A stretch of DNA of 7,573 nt from Treponema sp. (GTDB lineage: Bacteria; Spirochaetota; Spirochaetia; Treponematales; Breznakiellaceae), in assembly GCA_009786675.1 (NCBI GenBank), contig WQRP01000076.1, positions 1 through 7,573 of the forward strand, in the 5' to 3' direction. Each line of letters begins with the position of its first letter. The stretch's first letter is position 1. Below the pieces are notes generated by a model. That model saw only the letters and a list, made by a program, of their open reading frames with translations. It was not told the DNA's origin and did not search any database. Of the stretch, positions 1-5,081 are shown in pieces. A program made the position numbers and the translations under genes.

Positions 1-157
1 CTGTTCCCGGCGTTCTGTTGTTGTCGCAGGCCAAAAAGGCCGCCACAGAGATGGCGCCAATGGCCAGTAATACCAGGAGTTTGTTCCCCATGATTTTACC
101 TTTGTCCGGAAGGGATACGGTCTTGTACAATGCAATTAAGATTCGTGATTTAAGCAT
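1..157 (-). CDS. Lipoprotein, N-terminal part (runs off window)
   Basis: This is the 5' end of a minus-strand gene; the reading frame stays open to the window edge. The visible product has a lysine-containing n-region, a hydrophobic stretch (LLVLLAIGAISVAAF) and then LAC followed by the polar DNNRTPGT, which reads as a signal peptide with a lipobox cysteine. The box is F-L-A-C rather than L-A-G-C, within the relaxed spirochaetal range as I recall it. Two in-frame ATGs are possible. The one at 157-155 has an AGGAG nine bases upstream; the one at 91-89 has AAAGGT six bases upstream and gives a compact 21-residue signal peptide instead of a 43-residue one. I annotate the longer form because of its stronger ribosome binding site, but the signal peptide geometry favours position 91. 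It is divergent from the TrpR-like gene. The mature protein lies outside the window, so no function can be given. Confidence 0.5.
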   Translation of the reverse strand, partial: MLKSRILIALYKTVSLPDKGKIMGNKLLVLLAIGAISVAAFLACDNNRTPGT

Positions 158-166
158 GTCGTGGTT

Positions 167-171
167 CTCCT
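167..171 (-). promoter_or_regulatory. Shine-Dalgarno for the minus-strand lipoprotein
   Basis: On the minus strand this reads AGGAG, preceded by an A-rich stretch (seven A) and separated by nine bases from the ATG at 157-155. It is the best ribosome binding site in the window and is what supports the upstream start of the lipoprotein gene. Confidence 0.6.
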
Positions 172-231
172 GTTTTTTTGTGGCGTGGTAAAGATGTACG
201 CGCTTCCCGGAACTGGTTTTGTCGGGGCGCT

Positions 232-237
232 ACTATA
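232..237 (-). promoter_or_regulatory. Candidate -10 box for the minus-strand lipoprotein
   Basis: The minus strand reads TATAGT here, one mismatch from TATAAT. Transcription would start near 225, giving a leader of about 68 bases to the ATG at 157. The -35 position (about 255-260) reads AATAAA and is a poor match, so either an activator helps or the box is fortuitous. The G8 run and the 19-bp palindrome lie about 30 and 40 bases further upstream, where regulatory sites would be expected. Confidence 0.3.
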
Positions 238-267
238 CTTTTGAATGAAATTTGTTTATTTACGTTC

Positions 268-275
268 GGGGGGGG
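268..275. repeat. G8 homopolymer tract
   Basis: There are eight consecutive G on the plus strand, the longest G or C run in the window. It is intergenic and lies just upstream of the expected -35 region of the minus-strand lipoprotein gene. In Treponema pallidum, promoter-associated poly-G tracts of variable length are known to change expression of some tpr genes. Whether this tract varies cannot be told from one sequence. Confidence 0.6.
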
Positions 276-277
276 TA

Positions 278-296
278 ATGTCGCTATTAGCGACAT
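278..296. promoter_or_regulatory. Perfect 19-bp palindrome, candidate operator
   Basis: The sequence ATGTCGCTATTAGCGACAT is an exact inverted repeat: two 9-base arms around a single central T. A one-base centre cannot form an RNA hairpin loop, so a dimeric DNA-binding protein site is the more natural reading. It starts two bases after the G8 run and sits about 40 bases upstream of the candidate minus-strand -10 box. It is about 245 bases from the TrpR-like gene. It does not resemble the E. coli trp operator core as I recall it, and I do not recognise the cognate regulator. Confidence 0.5.
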
Positions 297-505
297 GGTG
301 CGATTCTGGATGCTTTCATACGAAACTATGCTCCTTCCGTTCCCCAGACGGCAGAAAGCGTAAATACGGCTGTTTCGGTTGTCGCCAATCATGGTTATGT
401 GTACACGAAAGGCGCGGGAATGTCAATATTCTTTCGCCCGAACGGGGAAAATTCGTCCTGAACGCGCGTTGAAAACCGATTTTGGTGTCCCCGGGCTCTT
501 GCCGC

Positions 506-535
506 TTCCCGATCCCGCCGAAAATACGCTATAAT
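506..535 (+). promoter_or_regulatory. Promoter of the TrpR-like gene (leaderless?)
   Basis: A consensus TATAAT occupies 530-535. An 18-base spacer separates it from TTCCCG at 506-511, a weak -35 box (three of six matches). The expected start of transcription is 542-543, on or next to the ATG at 543, and no Shine-Dalgarno sequence lies between. The message would therefore be leaderless or nearly so. It could serve the downstream genes as well, because the following gaps are only 7 to 17 bases. Confidence 0.6.
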
Positions 536-542
536 ACTCGCC

Positions 543-836
543 ATGGATGTCAAGGATCCTAGGGTGGGGGAAAATATCGCCGAGATTGCCGACGTCCTGG
601 CAAGGACGGACGACAGGGGCTTTATCGTGGACTTTCTGCACTGCCTGCTGACCCCCGCGGAAGTGGCCGACATTGCCGCACGGTGGGCGCTGGTCAAGGA
701 TCTGAAGCGAAAGGTTCCGCACAGGGAAATCGCCAAAAACCTTGGCGTTTCCCTGTGCAAAATCACCAGGGGTTCCCGGGTGCTGAAAAAGCCGGGCTCG
801 GCTTTGGCGCGGATTTTTTCGCCCGACGAACGGTAA
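543..836 (+). CDS. TrpR/YerC-family DNA-binding regulator
   Basis: A 97-residue all-helical protein, close to the family length (E. coli TrpR is about 108). Residues 36-55 (LTPAEVADIAARW...) match the TrpR LTPDE...TR block, and residues 58-82 form the helix-turn-helix ending in ITRGSRVLKK, the family signature. In a hand alignment to TrpR, Thr44, Arg54, Arg84 and Gly85 of the tryptophan pocket correspond to Thr37, Arg47, Arg76 and Gly77 here, while Thr81 is replaced by Lys73. The ligand may therefore be tryptophan, another small molecule, or none. No tryptophan biosynthesis gene is in the window. The start at 543 is preferred because the N-terminal helices are needed and a consensus -10 box sits just upstream. 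It ends 12 bases before the next gene. The family is secure; the target genes are unknown. Confidence 0.9.
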   Translation: MDVKDPRVGENIAEIADVLARTDDRGFIVDFLHCLLTPAEVADIAARWALVKDLKRKVPHREIAKNLGVSLCKITRGSRVLKKPGSALARIFSPDER

Positions 837-848
837 GGTAGGTAAAAC

Positions 849-1445
849 ATGAGAAAATTGGTCGCCCCGGCGGTTTTGCTTGGGTTTGCGCTGTTGGCCG
901 GGTGCCGCACCGTGGAAGTCGCGCCGCCGGCGCCGGACGGCGACGGTATCGTCGGCCGGATGGACGCCGTCCCGTTCGGGATTTTTTCCAGCGAAACGCC
1001 CTGCCCATCGGGGGTTTATTTCTTTAACTCGCGAATGCAATGGTACGAGGTTATCCGCCCGGTAAACGACCTGGCTACGTTCCTTTTTTTTACCGGCCAG
1101 GAGGAGGCCGACGCCTACGTTCGCGAAAGGTTCCGGGCCGAAAGAAGGCCCGAGGTTCCACTCTTCGAGTCCTGGCCGCCGCCGGCCCTGCGCCCGGACT
1201 TCGACTCGTTCGCGCGGCGCGATCTGGGAGACTACCTTGATCGCCGGCTTGCGACGGTTCGCGGCGACACGCTTAGGCACCCGGACTGGGGGGACACCGG
1301 GCATCCGACTTTCAGGTACGAGATGACGGGGCGCGCCACGGAGTACATGGTCTATATTCGCTACGGCCAGGTCGCCCAGGCCAGGCGCCTGAGCGTGATG
1401 TCCGCCAACCTGCACTTCCACAGCGTTTGGTGGGGGGATTCGTAA
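849..1445 (+). CDS. Putative lipoprotein of unknown function
   Basis: A 198-residue protein that I do not recognise. It begins with MRKLVAPAVLLGFALLAGC, a textbook lipoprotein signal with LAGC and Cys19 as the lipidated residue, so a mature protein of 180 residues should be membrane-anchored outside the cytoplasm. The mature part starts with a Pro/Ala linker and then has mixed alpha/beta-like sequence rich in Arg, Asp, Pro and aromatic residues (WYEVIRPVNDLATFLFF at 45-61, FESWPPPALRPDF near 131, and an aromatic C-terminus with HFHSVWW). No further cysteines form an obvious pair. AAGGTAGG upstream of the ATG is an acceptable ribosome binding site. The gene lies 12 bases after the TrpR-like gene and 7 bases before the DUF4954 gene, so it is probably co-transcribed with both. 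No catalytic motif is visible. Confidence 0.85.
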   Translation: MRKLVAPAVLLGFALLAGCRTVEVAPPAPDGDGIVGRMDAVPFGIFSSETPCPSGVYFFNSRMQWYEVIRPVNDLATFLFFTGQEEADAYVRERFRAERRPEVPLFESWPPPALRPDFDSFARRDLGDYLDRRLATVRGDTLRHPDWGDTGHPTFRYEMTGRATEYMVYIRYGQVAQARRLSVMSANLHFHSVWWGDS

Positions 1446-1452
1446 ACCGCCT

Positions 1453-3591
1453 ATGGAAAAGACCGTTTTTCTTCCCGCGGATCGCTACGGCTACGATTTC
1501 GTGCCGGGGGACTTTTTGCCGCCGGGCAAGGACGAGTACTGGCTTCGCGACGCCCGGCGGCGGGACCGAGCCTGGCGCAAGCTTAGCCGCGACGAGACCG
1601 AGACCCTGGTGCGGAACGGGAACCACTGCCGGGACTGGGGCAGCCTGCTGGTAAGCGATCCCTTCGACCCGTCGCTGGTTCGCGGATCCAGCTTCCACGG
1701 GCTGGTCAGGCTGGGCGCTTTGCGGAACGTGCTTCTGAAATTCCACGACTTCTGCGTGCCGGCCGGCATACGGAACAGCACGATTATCTCCTGCGACATC
1801 GGCGACGACGTCGCGATCCAGGACTGCTCTTACGTCTCGCACTACGTCATCGGCGACGGGTGCATACTTTCCTGCATAAACGAGATGCAGACGACCAACC
1901 ACGCCAAGTTCGGCAACGGCGCGATCAAGGACGGCGAGGACGAAAGCGTGCGCGTGTGGATAGACGTGATGAACGAGGCCGGGGGGCGCTCGATCCTGGC
2001 CTTCGAGGACATGATTCCCGCCGACGCCTTTCTATGGGCGGCGTACCGCGACGACACGGATCTTACGGACAGGCTTGCCAAAATAACCCAGGAGCGTTAC
2101 GGGGGTTACAGGGGCAGTTATGGAACCGTGGGCGACCGTTCGGTAATCAAGAGCTGCACGATAATAAAGGACGTTGCGATTGGCGGCCATGCCTACATCA
2201 AGGGCGCGAACAAGCTTAAGAACCTGACGATCCTGTCGTCGAAAGAGGAGCCCACGCAGATCGGCGAGGGGGTGGAACTGGTCAACGGGATAGTCGGCTA
2301 CGGCTGCCGCATCTTCTACGGGTCCAAGGCCGTGCGCTTCGTCATGGGCAGGAACTGCAACCTGAAATACGGGGCGCGGCTTGTCCACTCGGTCATGGGC
2401 GACAACTCCACGGTGTCCTGCTGCGAGATTCTGAACAACCTGATCTTCCCCATGCACGAGCAGCACCACAACAACTCGTTTCTTATCGCCAGCCTGGTCC
2501 AGGGAATGTCCAACATGGCGGCGGCGGCCACGATAGGCAGCAACCACAACAGCCGGGCAAACGACGGTGAGATACGCGCCAAGCGGGGTTTCTGGCCGGG
2601 CCTGGCCGTCTCGCTGAAGCACTCAAGCTGCTTCGCGTCGTTCGTCCTTATCGCCAAGGGGGAGTACCCGGCGGAGCTTAACATTCCCCTGCCCTTCTCG
2701 CTGCTTAGCAACAACACCTACAAGAACAGGCTGGAGCTGATGCCCGCCTATTACTGGGTCCACAACCTTTACGCCCTGGAGCGCAATTCCTGGAAGGTTC
2801 GCCGCCGCGACCAGCGGGTGGTCAAGGCGCAGCACATAGAGACGGACTATCTGACCCCGGACACGGCGGAGGAAATAATCTCCGCCATCGCCATGCTGGA
2901 AGGCTGGCTTGACGATGAGGGCCTTTCGTCGGACGACGTCCTTAGCGAAAACCTTATCCCGTGCCGCCACCTGGAACACAGCAAGCGCGGCCAGGTGATT
3001 CTGCGGCCACGGGAAGGCATTGCCGCCTACAACCAGATGCTTCGCTGGTACGCCGTCAAGACCCTGGCCCTTTTTATCGACGAAAGACCCGACCTGGACT
3101 ACGACGGGCTGGCGGCGATTCTGGGTGCCGGGGAACGGGTAAAGGACTGGGTAAACATGGGCGGGCAAATCGTGCCGGCCTTTCGCGTGGACGAGCTTCG
3201 CGGGGAAATAGGCGGGGGAAAGCTTGGGACATGGGACGAAATCCACCAGGTTTACGCCCGTTGGCAGGAGGCGTACCCAATGGACAAGACCCACCACGCC
3301 TGGGCGGTATTCTCCCTGCTGAACGATTCGAGCAATAGGCCTCTGGCGGGAGCGCCGTTGTTGAAGTGCGAGCTTGCCGCGTCCCTCGATATTCGCCGCC
3401 TGATAAGCGACAGGGTTTACGAAACCAGGGAAAAGGACTTCCGTAACGCCTTTAAGAAGGCGACCTTCCGTAACGCCAGGGAAATGGAGGGGGTTCTGTG
3501 CCCAACCGACAACGATCCCTTTATGGCCCATACCCGAGAGGAAGGGCAGCGTTACGAGGAACTGGTCGCCAGGGTCATGGCGCGTCTGTAA
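1453..3591 (+). CDS. DUF4954 left-handed beta-helix protein
   Basis: A 712-residue cytoplasmic protein (no signal peptide or membrane segment) that I recognise as DUF4954. Hallmarks are NEMQTTNHAKFGNG (143-156), the IKGANKLKNLTI block (249-260), EEPTQIGEGVELVNGIVGYG (265-284), FPMHEQHHNNSF (332-343) and GSNHNSRANDGEI (362-374). Imperfect hexapeptides with I/V-G-D/N/E turns at about 85-145, 225-330 and 355-400 suggest a left-handed parallel beta-helix like that of acyl- and nucleotidyl-transferases. The many His and Asn residues at 335-370 could form a catalytic or metal site. From about 420 the protein becomes helical, a second domain of unknown role. No biochemical function is established to my knowledge. 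The ATG at 1453 has no close Shine-Dalgarno; a GGGGGGA lies 14 bases upstream. The gene follows the lipoprotein by 7 bases. A sugar- or acyl-transfer role is only an inference from the fold. Confidence 0.9.
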   Translation: MEKTVFLPADRYGYDFVPGDFLPPGKDEYWLRDARRRDRAWRKLSRDETETLVRNGNHCRDWGSLLVSDPFDPSLVRGSSFHGLVRLGALRNVLLKFHDFCVPAGIRNSTIISCDIGDDVAIQDCSYVSHYVIGDGCILSCINEMQTTNHAKFGNGAIKDGEDESVRVWIDVMNEAGGRSILAFEDMIPADAFLWAAYRDDTDLTDRLAKITQERYGGYRGSYGTVGDRSVIKSCTIIKDVAIGGHAYIKGANKLKNLTILSSKEEPTQIGEGVELVNGIVGYGCRIFYGSKAVRFVMGRNCNLKYGARLVHSVMGDNSTVSCCEILNNLIFPMHEQHHNNSFLIASLVQGMSNMAAAATIGSNHNSRANDGEIRAKRGFWPGLAVSLKHSSCFASFVLIAKGEYPAELNIPLPFSLLSNNTYKNRLELMPAYYWVHNLYALERNSWKVRRRDQRVVKAQHIETDYLTPDTAEEIISAIAMLEGWLDDEGLSSDDVLSENLIPCRHLEHSKRGQVILRPREGIAAYNQMLRWYAVKTLALFIDERPDLDYDGLAAILGAGERVKDWVNMGGQIVPAFRVDELRGEIGGGKLGTWDEIHQVYARWQEAYPMDKTHHAWAVFSLLNDSSNRPLAGAPLLKCELAASLDIRRLISDRVYETREKDFRNAFKKATFRNAREMEGVLCPTDNDPFMAHTREEGQRYEELVARVMARL
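3438..3477 (+). repeat. 13-bp direct repeat inside the DUF4954 gene
   Basis: CTTCCGTAACGCC occurs at 3438-3450 and again at 3465-3477, exactly 27 bases (nine codons) apart, giving FRNA twice in the protein (DFRNAFKKATFRNAR). It looks like a short in-frame duplication or a helical sequence repeat near the C-terminus. Confidence 0.6.
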
Positions 3592-3608
3592 AATGCCGAT
3601 ACATTAGC

Positions 3609-4073
3609 ATGAACACTGCCGGCTTTGAGGACACCGTTTTCCTTCTGAACATCCGCATCAGAATGGTCCGGGACACCATGCGCCTGAATCCCCCGGGCGA
3701 GCTATTCATGGAAAGATGCCTGAACGATATCGCGTTTATAGACAATGTCCTTTCCCTGCTTGTCCAGCAGATAACGCAGGACGACGAAAGCGGCGCGGGC
3801 GAGGCCGACGTCGGCAACACCGCCATTGGGGCGGTTGACTACGCGGCGGACACCGAATGGCAGTTCAGCCAGCTTCTTACGGAATTCCTGCTGGAGTCAA
3901 ACGCGTTCTCCGCCAAGGCGTCCCCGCAGTCCCGCGAAAAAATCGTCTCGTTGCGCGACGAAAGCAACGGCAGAAGAAAAATCTTCGAGAAGTTCAGCAC
4001 CTCGTCGCAGGCCGACCTGGCGGAGCCGGTGGTCAGCCCGACCGAGCTTTCGATTCTGTTTGGGGGCACCTAA
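3609..4073 (+). CDS. Hypothetical helical protein
   Basis: A 154-residue protein that I do not recognise. The frame is open further upstream, but the ATG at 3609 is the first after the DUF4954 stop, and the residues before it are Arg/Gly-rich and read like out-of-frame DUF4954 sequence. The first 55 residues are predicted amphipathic helix (FEDTVFLLNIRIRMVRDTM, then ERCLNDIAFIDNVLSLLVQQI). An acidic low-complexity linker follows (58-70), then a second helical part (82-135), and the end is SPTELSILFGGT. No signal peptide, membrane span or cysteine motif is visible. No Shine-Dalgarno precedes it; translation may be coupled to DUF4954, 17 bases upstream. The helical, charged composition suggests a protein-binding or adaptor role, but that is a guess. 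Confidence 0.7.
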   Translation: MNTAGFEDTVFLLNIRIRMVRDTMRLNPPGELFMERCLNDIAFIDNVLSLLVQQITQDDESGAGEADVGNTAIGAVDYAADTEWQFSQLLTEFLLESNAFSAKASPQSREKIVSLRDESNGRRKIFEKFSTSSQADLAEPVVSPTELSILFGGT

Positions 4074-4123
4074 CGGCACGCGGCGAGCCTAGGGCTGGGG
4101 GACGCGCTAGGGCGTCAGGCACC

Positions 4124-4666
4124 CTGCGGATCACCGGGGGGACCCTGCGCGGCAGGCGGGTAAGGGTGCCCGGCGGGATCATAAGGCCGAGCATGGATCA
4201 AATGCGGGAATCGGTGTTCGCCTGCCTGGGGGATCTTGCGGGGCGATCTTTCCTAGACATATTCTCGGGTTCCGGCATAATCGCGCTGGAGGCGGCATCC
4301 AGGGGGGCGGCCTACGTCGAGGCCGTGGAGAACGATCCGGGCAAGCGAAAGAGGCTTCTTGACAACGTCTCGATAGCGCCGGTCAGGATTAACTGCCGGT
4401 TCATTAGCGCGGAACTGTACGTGCTTAGGGCGCAAAGGGCCTTCGACTGCATATTCCTGGATCCCCCGTTTCCCTACCGTTTCAAATGGGAACTGTTGTC
4501 GCGTATAGCGACATCGCCGCTTGTTTCCCGGGAAAGCGTCGTCCTTATGCATCGCCCCCAGGGGGACTGCCAGGCGGACGCGACGCGGATCGCGCTGCAA
4601 AGGACGGAGTCCCGCGAGTACGGACGGTCGGTCGTTGATTTTTTCAGGCTGGAGCCACATAAATAA
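4124..4666 (+). CDS. rsmD: 16S rRNA (guanine966-N2)-methyltransferase RsmD
   Basis: RsmD uses S-adenosylmethionine to methylate N2 of G966 in 16S rRNA during 30S assembly. Counted from 4124 the protein has 180 residues, near the usual 180-200. It starts RITGGTLRGR (the family start is typically MRI-GG-RG), followed by RPSMDQMRESVF (21-32, family RPT-D-RE-LF), the SAM-binding loop LDIFSGSGIIALEAASRGA (44-62) and the catalytic motif DPPF (113-116). The start is odd. No ATG, GTG or TTG lies in this frame between 3860 and 4124, and the CTG at 4124 falls exactly where the family's initiator Met belongs. The only in-frame ATG, at 3857, would add 89 unrelated residues and overlap the previous gene by over 200 bases. 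An AGG four bases before the CTG is a weak ribosome binding site. Function is secure; the start is inferred. Confidence 0.9.
   Translation: MRITGGTLRGRRVRVPGGIIRPSMDQMRESVFACLGDLAGRSFLDIFSGSGIIALEAASRGAAYVEAVENDPGKRKRLLDNVSIAPVRINCRFISAELYVLRAQRAFDCIFLDPPFPYRFKWELLSRIATSPLVSRESVVLMHRPQGDCQADATRIALQRTESREYGRSVVDFFRLEPHK
4497..4513. repeat. Second TGTCGC-N5-GCGACA inverted repeat
   Basis: TGTCGCGTATAGCGACA has the same 6-base arms and 5-base spacing as the core (279-295) of the intergenic palindrome. It lies inside rsmD, where it encodes part of LLSRIATSP, so codon constraint alone could produce it. Confidence 0.35.
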
Positions 4667-4672
4667 TTCAAC

Positions 4673-4701
4673 TTGCTTTTTTCACGGGCAAGCGGTACGA
4701 T
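4673..4701 (+). promoter_or_regulatory. Candidate promoter before the TPR pair
   Basis: TTGCTT (4673-4678) and TACGAT (4696-4701) are separated by exactly 17 bases and match the housekeeping -35 and -10 boxes at three and four of six positions. Transcription would start near 4708, about 11 bases before the ATG at 4719. The spacing is good but both boxes are imperfect. It is one of the longer gaps (52 bases) in the plus-strand run, which makes an internal promoter plausible. Confidence 0.35.
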
Positions 4702-4718
4702 GGGATACAGAATGCGCT

Positions 4719-5081
4719 ATGGATTTTAAAAAGGTTTTCGGGAAGTTCGGGACACCGAACGCGTTTGTCAAGACAAGCGTCCCCCCCGGCATAACCAGCG
4801 CCCAGAAGGTGGCGCTGAACCGCAGGGGCAACGCGCTCTTTAACTCGGGGGACGTCGAGGGGGCGCGAAGGATATTCGAGACAACCGGTTATTCGGACGG
4901 CCTTTCCAGGGTGGGCGACCATTACAAGTCGCAGAATCGTTTTATCGACGCCCTTAGGATGTACTGGATAGCCCCCGATCGCACAAAATGCGAGCCCATG
5001 TTCATGAAGATTGCCGAGGTTATGCGGACGCTAATCCGCGAAGACGAAGAAGGAGTGGGAGAGGTTTCTAACAATGAATGA
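4719..5081 (+). CDS. Small TPR-like protein
   Basis: A 120-residue cytoplasmic protein. After a basic, Phe/Gly-rich start (MDFKKVFGKFGTPN) and a linker, residues 30-57 (KVALNRRGNALFNSGDVEGARRIF) have the TPR pattern of small and aromatic residues. A second, degenerate helical pair follows at 61-84 (LSRVGDHYKSQNRFIDALRMYW). The tail from 108 is acidic. The protein is therefore a short helical-repeat partner protein; no enzyme motif is present. The ATG at 4719 is chosen because it follows the rsmD stop and sequence upstream in this frame is antagonistic to rsmD coding; it lacks a Shine-Dalgarno sequence. Its last 8 bases overlap the next TPR gene (ATGAATGA), so the two are almost certainly co-translated and may bind each other. 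A C7 run at 4781-4787 lies in codons 21-23. Confidence 0.8.
   Translation: MDFKKVFGKFGTPNAFVKTSVPPGITSAQKVALNRRGNALFNSGDVEGARRIFETTGYSDGLSRVGDHYKSQNRFIDALRMYWIAPDRTKCEPMFMKIAEVMRTLIREDEEGVGEVSNNE

Larger units (their letters stand above)
158..542. other. Divergent intergenic region, no convincing gene
   Basis: This region separates the minus-strand lipoprotein gene from the plus-strand TrpR-like gene and looks more AT-rich than the coding DNA around it. It holds a T7 run (173-179), a candidate minus-strand -10 box (232-237), a G8 run (268-275), a perfect 19-bp palindrome (278-296) and a plus-strand promoter at its right end (506-535). Short open frames exist on both strands, but none has a ribosome binding site or a recognisable protein. 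From about 300 to 500 I see nothing I can name. Confidence 0.6.

Noticed and set aside
150..392. 80-codon minus-strand open frame overlapping the lipoprotein start
   Set aside because: It covers the likely promoter and ribosome binding site of the lipoprotein gene and has no recognisable features.
432..450. Imperfect inverted repeat TTTCGCCCGAACGGGGAAA as a terminator or hairpin
   Set aside because: The loop is only two bases, one base is bulged and no T-run follows.
245..472. 75-codon plus-strand open frame with several cysteines (GCFGCRQSWLC) in the intergenic region
   Set aside because: It has no ribosome binding site, runs through the G8 run and the palindrome, and has erratic composition. 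The cysteine spacing alone is not enough to call a gene.
423..1421. 332-codon open frame on the minus strand
   Set aside because: It is antisense to the TrpR-like and lipoprotein genes, rich in Arg, Pro and Gly with no family resemblance, as expected of the shadow of GC-rich coding DNA.
2623..3531. 302-codon open frame on the minus strand
   Set aside because: It is antisense to the strongly recognisable DUF4954 gene and resembles no protein family.
3498..3608. Upstream ATG at 3498 for the helical protein
   Set aside because: The 37 extra residues overlap the DUF4954 coding sequence and read as out-of-frame, Arg/Gly-rich sequence; the ATG at 3609 follows the stop neatly.
3857..4123. ATG at 3857 as the start of rsmD
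   Set aside because: It would add 89 Arg/Gly-rich residues unlike any RsmD and overlap the previous gene by more than 200 bases.
4521..4718. Upstream ATG at 4521 for the small TPR-like protein
   Set aside because: The added residues overlap the rsmD 3' end in another frame and are Arg/Ser-rich without TPR character.
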